DNA from: JAZKAR01 sp040389065
GTDB lineage: Bacteria; Pseudomonadota; Gammaproteobacteria; Burkholderiales; Casimicrobiaceae
DNA: 64,000 nucleotides
Assembly (NCBI GenBank): GCA_040389065.1
Contig: JAZKAR010000009.1
Location: 186,001 to 250,000 of the forward strand
Reading direction: 5' to 3'
Below, one piece after another: positions 55,601 through 63,630 of this stretch. Below the pieces are notes generated by a model. It was not told the origin of the DNA. It made no database searches and worked only from the letters and a program-made list of their open reading frames with translations. The position numbers and the translations under genes were made by a program. Numbering within the stretch: position 1 is the stretch's first letter; the number at the start of each line of letters is the position of its first letter.

Positions 55601-56698
55601 TACAAGATTGTGTCGCCATGTTCCTGTGAGAAATGAAGCTAACCACCCCCACAATCCACGTAATCCTGCAACAGGTTTTCCATCATATCCTGTTATTAAT
55701 GTTAACAATCTTTTCCAGGATATCTGTTTCTTTTCAATTTTATCCGCTAAATAACGAGCAGCCAGATACTCTGCTACTGTACGGTGAACAGGCATACGGC
55801 GAGCATCACCATCTTCAATGAACAGTTTTGATTTTAAAACACACTGGAGTGTCTGATAGGAAAGATCACAGGGCAAATCAAGGGATGCTAAAGAAGGATA
55901 ATCGTCATTAGCATCCGCAGAAAACAGAGCAAAACCAGCCTTATCCGCAAGTAAAAGAAGAACTGCTATTACTCCTCCTGCTTCCATTAATTTAGATGGC
56001 GATATGACATCATCGCTAGCTGCTGCGACTTGATGTTCTTTACTATGCTCTGTAGCTAACTGTTTACAGGCCAACTCAAAAGCCTCAGAACGACTGCGAG
56101 GTAATGCATTCCCATCTTGAGTCGCCTTCATCAGAATATCGAGATTTTTAGGATTAGTAAGTAGCTCCTGAAAGCCTAAGTGGTGAGCTTGCTCAATAAA
56201 TTTTCCAGCTAAATCTTCTGATTTTAACTCTTGATCTAAAATTTTCTTAATGTCTTCTAGAGTTAATACATCTAAATGTAAGACCGTAAAATCTCTTCCA
56301 GGCGTTACTGCTTGCAAGGTCTCTCTATCTAATGACCCTAGCCAATCGGCTTCACGGCAAGAAAGGCGAAAGTGAGGTTTACCCAATTGCTCAAGCTTAG
56401 AGCAAATTTGATCTAAAGGTAATCGCCCATCGATTCCTCCTGCACGCACTTCATCTAAACCATCTATGAACAGTATTTTTCCCTGCCAATCAGGGTTTAG
56501 CATTTTGTTCAGAAACTCGCGCGCTTTTACATAATAAGCAGAAGACGAAAGTAATTTAGCCTCCTCTTCGAAGCATTTTGTTTTTCCAGCACCTGGTTCG
56601 CCTAGTAATACATAGGCGCTGCGAGAACGAAATACAGATAAAGGCTGAGACTTCTTATCTTTTCCTTCTTCTTTGCAGGTACGTGGCAAAAATATCAT
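52658..56698 (-). CDS. NACHT-type NTPase with C-terminal nuclease-like domain
   Basis: 1346 residues. Residues 25-330 form a STAND/NACHT-like NTPase: Walker A GEPGAGKT (33-40), Walker B ILFIDGLDEV (75-84) and sensor RLSCRE. A long helical, repeat-like region (about 330-1150) has the look of a ligand-sensing scaffold. At the C-terminus D1244 and E1257-x-K1259 (ADVVIS...PVEIKKD) fit a PD-(D/E)XK nuclease core, with a Gln in the following helix (REQLINQY). The P-loop is nearly at the N-terminus, so there is no N-terminal effector as in Avs proteins. It starts 3 bp after a DUF4143-type ATPase gene, so the two form an operon. Probable defence role, inferred. Confidence 0.75.
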   Translation of the reverse strand: MIFLPRTCKEEGKDKKSQPLSVFRSRSAYVLLGEPGAGKTKCFEEEAKLLSSSAYYVKAREFLNKMLNPDWQGKILFIDGLDEVRAGGIDGRLPLDQICSKLEQLGKPHFRLSCREADWLGSLDRETLQAVTPGRDFTVLHLDVLTLEDIKKILDQELKSEDLAGKFIEQAHHLGFQELLTNPKNLDILMKATQDGNALPRSRSEAFELACKQLATEHSKEHQVAAASDDVISPSKLMEAGGVIAVLLLLADKAGFALFSADANDDYPSLASLDLPCDLSYQTLQCVLKSKLFIEDGDARRMPVHRTVAEYLAARYLADKIEKKQISWKRLLTLITGYDGKPVAGLRGLWGWLASFLTGTWRHNLVNIDPVAVVLYGDVKHFLKDDKKYLLDALYRAAKIYPWLLNAHWSLSPFGALATPDMIEEFSKILLDPAYDEAQNVLVECVLRAILHGNPLPELAQVLEFFVRKSHQRNALRATALYAWLHVTPPVESSVVFLSLLNDLQAGIIEDSDHDLLGILLSELYPTYIQSANIFNYLYLSKFSDYAGSYYSFWINTIPLSRDDMLPDLLDQLVAHEILHDVDDYNIQDVVGRLLRRGIESYGDHISSARLYDWLGIGLDKYGFIRIHDDAKSIADWFSSHPEMYKAVLQECINRAEVEINNNKNLFYYWYQRFYGAKPPKDLGIWLLKQAENIQNDIVAKSVFHEAIRVEFGNVTPSLDSLNKWGAIHARFQPWVDEIINPVFDSTLLEYQKESERLVMEGKKKRELIQSQWVDFFYQHQFSLRAGTPPPKVLHDLALVYKGRLGGYSRGDTPYDRLRGLLKDEQLIKDALYGLIHAPLREDLPSLKDIIQTSIKGRHHWLSVACLTALEEAPETISKLDEGTLEKLVAMEFTVGFGKNPKWFINIKRDKPELVARVLITYALSFLRARKSNISEISNLAYDDRDAAIALLAVPSLLSGFPSRVSKAQHQYLRYLLKAGLRYLNDNQMKMLIQQKLEAKSLDIGQRTLWLLAGFIIAPADFQAQLEHHVGKNQKRAEQIADFFPAFGDKWPFHHRLNVGALAWQIHLLGSRCVPYQLEEEGWVSSAMSMADLVRRFINQLGGIPTDEAATALAHLISHSELSAWHQALLVAKNEQMTIQRENKFSHPDIQDILRTLDNKAPANVADLFALTQDYLDELAARIHNGSNNKYREFWSYDEHNKKLILPRPENDCRDILLDDLQALLPQHVIARKEGYYIEDKRADVVISYENFEVPVEIKKDSYANIWSALREQLINQYTREPKTNGYGIYLVLWFDGKLKYPSPHTGQKPKTSDELVSQLQALLTPEEKHRTAIKVIDCSLPKVLL

Positions 56699-56701
56699 AG
56701 G

Positions 56702-57973
56702 CTATTCCATCCAATGAATAGCTGGATAAGAAAGAAATTCTGCAAGCGCTATCCCCCCTTCACCTACCGTAAGAGTACGACTACTCGGAAACTTTTTAGC
56801 AAATATTTCCAGCCCTTGAAGCGATCCCATTTTTTTACCACTTTTAACCTCAATCGCGGTTAAAGCATGATGACCACGCTCAAGAACAAAATCTACCTCT
56901 TGGTGTCCTTCTCGCCAATAATGAAGCTGACAATCAGGGTATCCTGTATTCCATAAATGAGCACCTACTGCACTTTCAACTAGGCGTCCCCAATAACTCC
57001 GATCTGCTTCTGCTTGGGTTCGGGTATATCCCATCGCAATCGTTTTCAATGCGGTGTTTAGTACCGCTAGCTTGGGACTTGAACTGCGCCTTAGATGATG
57101 CTGTTGAGCCGTATATTTCTGTAGCCCTACTATCAAGCCTGCTTGACCTAGTAACTCTAGATAATGAGCAAGTGTGACGGTATTTCCTACATCCTGTAAT
57201 TGCCCTAACATTTTGGTGTAAGAAAATTCTTGACCTGAATATTCACACCCCAAATAAAACAGTGCTCGTAATAATGCGGGTTTATCTACCCGGGCCATCA
57301 TCAATACGTCTTTTTCAATGCTTGGCTCAATCAGGGCAGCACGCACATAATCACGCCAGCGATTTTCATCCCGCATAAGAGGAGCACTACCTGGATAACC
57401 CCCAAAATAAATATAGTCGTCTAAGCTTAGCCCAAAAGCTTCTTGCATTTCGCTAAACGACCAGTGTGCAAGACGAATTAATTCATAGCGCCCCGCCAAG
57501 CTCTCAGAAAGCCCTTTTTGTACTAACAAAGGAGAGGAACCCAACAGCACAACATGCATATCTAAATCTGCAGCGCGGTCATGATCCCATAGTCCTTTCA
57601 CTGTTTCTGACCAACGAGGAATTTTTTGGATTTCATCCAGCACCAAAATATAACCTCTATTAGCTTCCTGCTTGAGACGCTGTGCAGTAGTGCGTGCAGT
57701 TGTCCACTTCCTTACAAGCCATTCAGTATCAGGAACCGACATCACATCTATAGTTTGATTGTAATCACTTATGCTAGGCATAAGCTCATCAAGAGGATTA
57801 TCAATTGCCAGGAAATTTGATGATTTCTGAAGACCTTGATCTGCCAAAACTTGCTTAACTAACGTAGTTTTGCCTACCTGTCGAGGTCCTGCAATAATAG
57901 TCAATCGTTCAGCAGGTTCATTAAGCTGTCGCAAAATCTTATTAAACGCTTCTCGCTTATACTTATTTTTCAT
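56702..57973 (-). CDS. DUF4143-type AAA ATPase with nuclease-like C-terminus
   Basis: About 423 residues. Walker A GPRQVGKTT is near 29-37, Walker B-like YILVLDEIQKIP near 104-115, a winged-helix middle region, and the DUF4143 C-terminus with YWREGHQEVDFVLERG and AIEVKSGKK (D and ExK, a PD-(D/E)XK-like arrangement) near 365-400. Family members are common, often accessory ATPases of unclear function, some near toxin-antitoxin or defence genes. The start was set at the ATG just after a perfect palindrome; an upstream in-frame start would put the palindrome inside the gene. Operon with the NACHT gene. Confidence 0.82.
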   Translation of the reverse strand: MKNKYKREAFNKILRQLNEPAERLTIIAGPRQVGKTTLVKQVLADQGLQKSSNFLAIDNPLDELMPSISDYNQTIDVMSVPDTEWLVRKWTTARTTAQRLKQEANRGYILVLDEIQKIPRWSETVKGLWDHDRAADLDMHVVLLGSSPLLVQKGLSESLAGRYELIRLAHWSFSEMQEAFGLSLDDYIYFGGYPGSAPLMRDENRWRDYVRAALIEPSIEKDVLMMARVDKPALLRALFYLGCEYSGQEFSYTKMLGQLQDVGNTVTLAHYLELLGQAGLIVGLQKYTAQQHHLRRSSSPKLAVLNTALKTIAMGYTRTQAEADRSYWGRLVESAVGAHLWNTGYPDCQLHYWREGHQEVDFVLERGHHALTAIEVKSGKKMGSLQGLEIFAKKFPSSRTLTVGEGGIALAEFLSYPAIHWME

Positions 57974-57977
57974 ATTA

Positions 57978-58011
57978 GTTATATTGTGAGTAAAGTTACT
58001 CACAATATAAC
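57978..58011. promoter_or_regulatory. 34-bp palindrome before defence-like operon
   Basis: Two perfect 16-bp arms (GTTATATTGTGAGTAA and TTACTCACAATATAAC) separated by 2 bp, ending 5 bp before the ATG of the ATPase gene. It is a strong candidate operator or translation-blocking hairpin. Each arm contains the 9-mer TTACTCACA, also seen twice in the DnaA-box array at 61.6-62.4 kb. Confidence 0.75.
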
Positions 58012-58056
58012 ACACCAAAGAAATAAGGCAACCTTATAGTCTTGTAAATTGCATAA

Positions 58057-58083
58057 AAAAAGAGCTGCCTTATAGCAGCTCGT
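58057..58083 (-). terminator. Rho-independent terminator after redoxin gene
   Basis: Stem GAGCTGC / GCAGCTC with a 6-nt loop, followed on the minus strand by a run of seven T. It lies 29 bp downstream of the redoxin stop. Confidence 0.85.
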
Positions 58084-58111
58084 TTATTTATACTGCCTTG
58101 CATGAAACTAA

Positions 58112-58717
58112 TTAATACTTAACTCCGCATCCATAAGGCTGGCTAACAGAGGTAGTAAGTGGTTTACCTGCTGCTAGTTCAGATAACCCAATACTCACAT
58201 ATTGTTTAGCCTTGGCGATATCCGCATCATCTGTACTAGGAACACTATCAATAGCGCCGTTATAGCGCAACACACCTTTGCTATCGACTATGTACATGTG
58301 TGGTGTTGTTTTAGCACCGTATAAACGACCTACCTTACCGTCTTCATCGAGCAAGTAAGCAGTAGGTGCTGCTTTCCATTTAGCTTCAATTTCTTTAGCT
58401 TGAACTCCATTCAGGTGTCCTTCTTTACCTTTTGCTGAAGAGTTAATTGAAAGCCAAACTACACCATTACGGGTTGCATCCGCTTGCTGCTTTTGAATGT
58501 TTTGGCTTCCATAATGTTTTTTCACAAAAGGGCACTCAGGGTTTGTCCATTCCAGCACAACTGTTTTGCCAGCAAACTCTGAAAGACTTCTCTGATTGCC
58601 TTGTGTATCTTGCACCTTAAAATCAGGAGCTTTTTCACCTACTTTAACTGCTGCAAATAATGATGAACTCACCATTATCATCGTTACCGCTATAGCTGAT
58701 TTCCAACTTGCGCTCAT
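58112..58717 (-). CDS. Exported thioredoxin-fold redoxin
   Basis: 201 residues with a signal peptide (cleavage near AAV, residue 23), so periplasmic. The fold is AhpC/TSA-like: VGEKAPDFKVQDTQGNQRSL, then EWTNPECPFVKKHY with a single Cys in place of CxxC. The C-terminus has another Cys (YGCGVKY). It probably works in periplasmic thiol redox or peroxide removal, possibly fed by DsbD, whose gene lies 224 bp upstream on the same strand. AGGAG precedes the start. Confidence 0.88.
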   Translation of the reverse strand: MSASWKSAIAVTMIMVSSSLFAAVKVGEKAPDFKVQDTQGNQRSLSEFAGKTVVLEWTNPECPFVKKHYGSQNIQKQQADATRNGVVWLSINSSAKGKEGHLNGVQAKEIEAKWKAAPTAYLLDEDGKVGRLYGAKTTPHMYIVDSKGVLRYNGAIDSVPSTDDADIAKAKQYVSIGLSELAAGKPLTTSVSQPYGCGVKY

Positions 58718-58786
58718 TGTGTTCTCCTATAAGATCATCAAAAAAATAAAGCTCTATCATTAATGACGTTTGTTTAACAAAATTGT

Positions 58787-58880
58787 TAGCAGCTATGCAG
58801 CTCGGTTCTCTCAGCGTGTTGGCAATACCTTATGTACTGGCTGCTATGCCCTTTGATTGATCTCTACTACGTAACTTCTA
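58787..58880. repeat. MITE-like repeat between dsbD and redoxin gene
   Basis: Ends TAGCAGCTATGCAG and CTACGTAACTTCTA. Flanks ATTGT and TTTGT match at 4 of 5 positions. The interior, read in reverse, has GGCATAGCAGCCAGTAC and GTTGCCAACACGCTGAGAGAAC, shared with other copies. Confidence 0.7.
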
Positions 58881-58941
58881 TTTGTTGAACATCGATATCA
58901 ATAACAGGGTTTGATACAAACGATAGAATCTAACTTATTTT

Positions 58942-61266
58942 TTATAAAGCTTCTAATGCTTCCCGAACGATACCGGGTGTTAAAAGCTGCGGTAAAACTT
59001 TAGGCTTACCCTTTAACGGATACACTACATATAAAGGCACTCCATTACGGCCAAATGATTCTAGATAGGCAGTAATAGCTGGGTCAGCGCGTGTCCAATC
59101 ACCTTTCATATATATAATGTTTTTCTTTTTCAAGAGTGCAGCAAACTCTGGAGACGACAGCGCAGCGCGTTGATTGGCTAAACACGTAATACACCAAGCC
59201 GCTGTCATATTTACAAAAACGGGTCGACCTTCTTTTTGATGACGCTCTAACGCAGTTTGGCTCCATACTTCAGGATGAATGGCAGATTCTGCCTCATTCT
59301 TGTTGCTAGCGGCAGCTTGCTGCATCTGTGCAGGCTTTTTTCCAAGCGGAACGACAAAGCTAAGTACAATAATAGCAATACCGACAAAGCGACTTAAATA
59401 ATGGCGAGGCGTTGGGGCATGATGTTGACCCCAACGTTGAAATACCCAACACCCCAATGCCAAAAATACACTTGATGCTAATAAGTGAGCCATATCTAAT
59501 ACTGAAGTTTGCTCGCCATATACCCAAGTTAACCAAATTGCGGTTAGCAAAATTGGAAATGCCATCAGTTGCTTAAAGCTTTCCATCCAGGCACCTGGTC
59601 GCGGCAAACAACGCCCAAATACAGGAACAAAACTAATCAGTAGCATAGGAAACGCCATTCCAAGGCCCAATGCTATAAATACTGCCAAAGAAATGCTAAT
59701 TGACTGTGATAAAGCAAATCCCAATGCTGTACCCATAAAAGGTGCGGTACAAGGGCTTGCAACAATGCAAGCTAAAACACCAGTAAAAAAGGCGCTTTTC
59801 TTACCGTGCCCTTCTGTTAAATTTTGCCCTACCCCAGAAAATGAGTTACCTATTTCTAATAGCCCCATAAAATTCAATGCAATACCACACATCAATAATG
59901 CAAGTGCGGCAACAAAACGAGGCTCTTGTAGTTGAAAGCCCCAACCTAATTGCTCTCCGCCCTGTCTTAAAAGACCTAAGACGATAGCCACACATACAAA
60001 ACTTACTACAACGCCTAACGTATAAAAAATGCCATGAATACGAGCAGTTGCATGATCATTAGAATGCTTTAATAAAGCGAGTGCTTTTAATGACAAAACA
60101 GGAAACACACAGGGCATTAAGTTAAGTACCATTCCCCCTAAAAAAGCGAGCAACATAGCGCCGGCTAGCGAAGAAGACACTATGTTTGAGGATGTTTTGT
60201 GTGATTTAGGATCATTCGACTTACTCATCGACTGTTCAATAGAAGAATGTGATAACACAGCAGTAGGTTGCGTGGTCGCTCCAGCTTGTGGAAACGACGA
60301 TACCGCCATCGTAGACGTTTGCCCTGCCCCCACCGGCTTGGCAGGCATTTTTGAATCTAAACGTGCCAAAAAAGTGTAGCTTAGCAGCTTGGCACCCACT
60401 AAAGTCTGCTTAGCTGCGGATACAGGTGAAGCAGGCTGCACCATGACAAATTCAAAATTTTTAGGCGCCTCTGTAAAAAAATCACCTAATGCAATTTGCA
60501 TCTGCCACCCTGTGCTGGTACGTTGCCACGCAGGTAAAGCTGTATTAGATATAATACCTGGCGTAGCGGGGAAAAATCCCCATGTATCAATATTCTCTGG
60601 CATTGATTTCGAGTTAAGGTTTAACTCTAGCTGTTTATCCTGAATATGGTAATAAACATCAACCTTTTCCGGAAATGCTTGAGGCTGGCGATGTTCTGCC
60701 CATTTAAAATCATTACTCCACTGTTTTATTTCATTGGCCTTAGCAGCTTTACCAGTGTTTACAGGCAATACAAGACGGTACTCTGCTTCACCCGGAATAC
60801 AAATTTCATTACAAATTAACCACTTTGCTTTCGCTTGAATTGTAATAGATGGTGTTTCAATATGAGCAGGCACATTAATCGTAATAGGTAATAGCGCGCG
60901 ATTTGAGTAACCGTAATTGATCAGCTCTTGTACATTAATACGCTCAGGAACAGGCCATTCAATTGGTTGTGCCTTAAAACCTGACGGTAAAACAAATTCA
61001 ATGCGTGTTGGTAATCCTGAATCGCCAGAATTTTTCCAATACGTATGCCAGTGCTCTTCATGCTCTAAAAGCAAACCTACTTGAAGAGGCTGCCCAGGAA
61101 CTACAGCATCACGCTGAGAAACCAATTGGGATTGTAAATGCGCCGTTTGAATGCTGCCTGCTTCTGCCAACGCTTCTGGGGCTGGCGTAAATAATACAAA
61201 GAGAAGCATCAATACACTACAGACCAGATAGCCTAATCGGCTTTCTATAGATTGTCTCTGTATCAT
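58942..61266 (-). CDS. dsbD: Thiol:disulphide interchange protein DsbD
   Basis: About 774 residues. Moves reducing power from cytoplasmic thioredoxin to the periplasm. A signal peptide (1-35) is followed by the N-terminal DsbD-alpha domain with LICNEICIPGEAEY near 145-158, and eight membrane helices near 365-620 with the Cys-containing LMPCVFPVLSLKALAL and ACIVASPCTAPFMG. The C-terminal thioredoxin domain has AAWCITCLANQ (CxxC) near 678-688. The start was chosen at the ATG with AGGAG 7 nt upstream. Confidence 0.95.
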   Translation of the reverse strand: MIQRQSIESRLGYLVCSVLMLLFVLFTPAPEALAEAGSIQTAHLQSQLVSQRDAVVPGQPLQVGLLLEHEEHWHTYWKNSGDSGLPTRIEFVLPSGFKAQPIEWPVPERINVQELINYGYSNRALLPITINVPAHIETPSITIQAKAKWLICNEICIPGEAEYRLVLPVNTGKAAKANEIKQWSNDFKWAEHRQPQAFPEKVDVYYHIQDKQLELNLNSKSMPENIDTWGFFPATPGIISNTALPAWQRTSTGWQMQIALGDFFTEAPKNFEFVMVQPASPVSAAKQTLVGAKLLSYTFLARLDSKMPAKPVGAGQTSTMAVSSFPQAGATTQPTAVLSHSSIEQSMSKSNDPKSHKTSSNIVSSSLAGAMLLAFLGGMVLNLMPCVFPVLSLKALALLKHSNDHATARIHGIFYTLGVVVSFVCVAIVLGLLRQGGEQLGWGFQLQEPRFVAALALLMCGIALNFMGLLEIGNSFSGVGQNLTEGHGKKSAFFTGVLACIVASPCTAPFMGTALGFALSQSISISLAVFIALGLGMAFPMLLISFVPVFGRCLPRPGAWMESFKQLMAFPILLTAIWLTWVYGEQTSVLDMAHLLASSVFLALGCWVFQRWGQHHAPTPRHYLSRFVGIAIIVLSFVVPLGKKPAQMQQAAASNKNEAESAIHPEVWSQTALERHQKEGRPVFVNMTAAWCITCLANQRAALSSPEFAALLKKKNIIYMKGDWTRADPAITAYLESFGRNGVPLYVVYPLKGKPKVLPQLLTPGIVREALEAL

Positions 61267-61459
61267 TTTGCTTCTCCTGAGTTCATCTGTGTCATGCATG
61301 TATTCATTTAGATTAAAACCCTCTGCTTTGTCACACCTAAAAATAGGTACACAACAATATGTTATAACGCAGTTATAAATTTATGGCGTGAGCTTATATT
61401 TTAACTTGTTATGCTGCCTTATCTTAAAGGCACATGCTTAGGTTTATCTTAATTTAAGC

Positions 61460-61560
61460 TAGCGTTATGCAGTTAATTTCATTCAAGGCATCGCAAAGCA
61501 GCCAGTACCTATGACAAGTTGCCAACACGCTGAGAGAACTTAATTACGTCATTTTTCTAT
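61460..61560. repeat. MITE-like repeat left of the DnaA-box array
   Basis: Ends TAGCGTTATGCAG and ACGTCATTTTTCTA, interior GGCATCGCAAAGCAGCCAGTAC and GTTGCCAACACGCTGAGAGAAC. Together with the copy at 62611-62705 it brackets the DnaA-box array. Confidence 0.65.
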
Positions 61561-61588
61561 TAACAATATCATGCCATGATTTGTAACA

Positions 61589-62434
61589 TTATCCACCTGT
61601 TTTGCGTAGAAGCTTGTGGATAACGATGGGATGACTCTATTATTAATTTGTTTCTAAAACAAAAAACAACAATGCTCAAAAAATGAGCAGTGCCTTTTAT
61701 TTACTATGACTCAAAAACGCATCTTATCCACGTTTTTGCTTAGAAAGCTGTGAATAACTCTGGGATGAATACACTATACTGTTAACTTTAAAAACAAAAA
61801 ACCGCATGCTTAAAATAAAGGCAGTCTTTAATATAGACACCCTCTATATTCATATTAGGAACATTAATGATGTAGAAATTATGCGTTTAGATGCCACATC
61901 TCTTACAATTTTTATAGCATTTTTCTATTATGCTGATGCATATATCTGCAAAGCCCACTTATCCACCCTTTTCATAGTAAAAGCTGTGAGTAACATCGGG
62001 ATGATTTTACTATTCATTTGATTATTAACATAAAAACATTGATGCACAAAAACAAGGCTATCACTCCAGTAGAGCCTTAATAAGCTAACATTCATTGATT
62101 TTATATATTTAAAATATCATTTTGATTCATACATAAATTTCCATAAAATCAATTATTTATTTTAAATAATCAAAATCTTAAATCAAACAACTTAACGTTC
62201 TAGTGTTAACATTTTATATCAAGCAGTTGGTTATCTACTTATACACATCATAAAAACCAACTTATCCACGCTTTATAGTATGAAAGCTGTGAGTAACAGC
62301 GGGATGATTTCAATAAATCATTAAACTAACAGTAAAAAACATGCATGCACAAAAATAAGGCAACTGCTAAAAAGAGCGAAACCGCCTCAAAATATCTTCG
62401 TTATCCACGTTTTTTGCGGAAAAACTGTGGATAA
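61589..62434. other. Iterated DnaA-box array, possible oriC or DnaA sink
   Basis: Five units, each TTATCCAC, a 17-18 bp spacer, then TGTG(G/A)(A/G)TAAC followed by GGGATGA. The left boxes start at 61589, 61724, 61959, 62262 and 62401; the right boxes at 61615, 61749, 61985, 62288 and 62426. Two right boxes are perfect TTATCCACA in reverse and one is TTATTCACA; a separate TTATACACA lies at 62239. Between units recur strings like ATGCACAAAAA and AAGGCA. The DNA at about 62090-62235 is extremely AT-rich, as in an unwinding element. No dnaA, gidA or rnpA gene is near, so oriC status is unproven. Confidence 0.6.
62090..62235. other. Very AT-rich stretch inside DnaA-box array
   Basis: Nearly all A/T between the third and fourth DnaA-box units, ending just before TTATACACA at 62239. 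It fits a DNA unwinding element if the array is an origin. Confidence 0.45.
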
Positions 62435-62610
62435 CGTTGGGATGAAACCAATATGCATATGATTTAAAGCAACAAAAAAGAAATGCACAAAAAACAAGCA
62501 ACTTTAATAGACGCCATTATGCAACATAAAGATTTACACTCAGTTGCGCCCTAACGGCTAACAGCGAAACACCTCTAAAATACATCAACATGACGCCATC
62601 GCAATTTTGT

Positions 62611-62705
62611 TAAAAATTACGCAGTTTGGTGCTCTTACCGTTATTGGCAACTTGCCGACCTTACTGCCTGCCATGTATTAAGTAAACTTGGCTGTGTAAC
62701 TTCTA
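62611..62705. repeat. MITE-like repeat with 5-bp duplication TTTGT
   Basis: 95 bp with ends TAAAAATTACGCAG and GTGTAACTTCTA, flanked on both sides by TTTGT (62606-62610 and 62706-62710). It lies 21 bp downstream of the tetR stop. Confidence 0.8.
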
Positions 62706-62725
62706 TTTGTGTAAGCTCTTTAAAA

Positions 62726-63354
62726 TTAAGGGCGTCTTAATTCGATATGCGCTGCAATAATTTCAGATACTTGTTCGCGAATTTTTACCTGATCAACATT
62801 TAATAACCAATTACGAATTAATCCCACCACAAATGCGTCGGTATCTAAAGCAAGTATGTGGGCAGAAACCCCTTTTCGCACACTACCTTTTTCAATAGCG
62901 CGTACATATACTGAATATATTTTAGCGATAAAATCTTGGTGGCATTTCGCCACCGCTTGAGTACTATCAGGTAACGCATTTACAAATGAGCCTTGCCCGA
63001 ACCATATGGCTAAAATTTCTCGTACCGTACTATTTTCCTCAAGGATTAAAAACAATTTTTTTAGCCCTTGCTCTAATGCGGTTAACGCGTCTAGTCTAGT
63101 TTCATCTAATAAAAATGCATCAACTTGCTCTGTAAACATCTGGGTAAGCTGTAAACGTAATTCATTGATAAGCGCACCCTTATCTTCAAAATGCCAATAA
63201 ACTGCCCCACGGGTTACACCAGAAGCTTTTGCTATTTGNNNNNNNNNNGCTCTAGCGTAGTTACCTCGACGCCTTTTGTATAAAAAAGTGTACGGGCAGC
63301 ATCAACAATGCGTTGACGGGTTAGCGCTGCTTCCTCAGGAGTTTTTCTTGCCAT
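62726..63354 (-). CDS. TetR/AcrR family regulator, interrupted by a gap
   Basis: The N-terminal part MARKTPEEAALTRQRIVDAARTLFYTKGVEVTTLE (residues 1-35, here in outline) is upstream of the Ns, and IAKASGVTRGAVYWHFEDK follows downstream. Together they form a complete AcrR-type helix-turn-helix. The C-terminal ligand domain is intact, with a basic tail. If the contig ends join with a one-base overlap (G) the frame closes as TTLEQIAKAS and the protein has 205 residues, so the gene is probably whole and the Ns are an assembly artefact. Divergent from an RND adaptor gene, which it probably represses. Confidence 0.85.
63239..63248. other. Run of 10 Ns, assembly join
   Basis: Ten ambiguous bases inside the tetR helix-turn-helix coding region. 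The flanks GCTATTTG and GCTCTAG can be merged by sharing one G. Confidence 0.95.
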
Positions 63355-63519
63355 CTAAAATGCCCTTTATGTATTAAAGCAGTTATACATTTATTTAATA
63401 CAGTCAATTAGCGTTCGATTAGCAGTCGTTTAGTACACGTCTAAAAGAATACGTTTAAAAATCGCAATTTATACCACAGAGGCTTCAAACAAACTAGCTT
63501 ATTTATAGATAGCTTTGAA

Positions 63520-63542
63520 ATATACGTTCATGTATGTATATA
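63520..63542. promoter_or_regulatory. Candidate AcrR-type operator
   Basis: Imperfect palindrome TATACGTTCATGTATGTATA, similar in style to the TACATACATT half-sites bound by AcrR-type repressors, followed by TATAATG, a possible -10 box towards the RND adaptor gene. Confidence 0.45.
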
Positions 63543-63630
63543 ATGAATTCAAGAACTATTTAGTTGACGACGGCCGGTAGGTCAGCTTTTGGTTAAACCG
63601 TTTTTATTTATTTAAACGTTATTTATTGAG

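Larger units (their letters stand above)
61267..62725. other. 1.46-kb gene-free region between dsbD and tetR
   Basis: No frame is supported; the 71-codon frame at 61806-62021 is a shadow of the repeats. The region contains two MITE-like copies, five DnaA-box units and a very AT-rich stretch. Confidence 0.7.

Noticed and set aside
52658..56698. Avs-type antiviral NTPase
   Set aside because: The P-loop is at the N-terminus and the nuclease-like motif is C-terminal, the opposite of Avs architecture; kept as a NACHT-type protein instead.
61806..62021. 71-codon frame in the DnaA-box region
   Set aside because: Made of repeat units and AT-rich DNA, no ribosome binding site, no family resemblance.
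61589..62434. CRISPR array
   Set aside because: The repeated units are spaced 135-303 bp apart and are DnaA-box pairs with diverged interiors, not identical repeats with 30-40 bp spacers.
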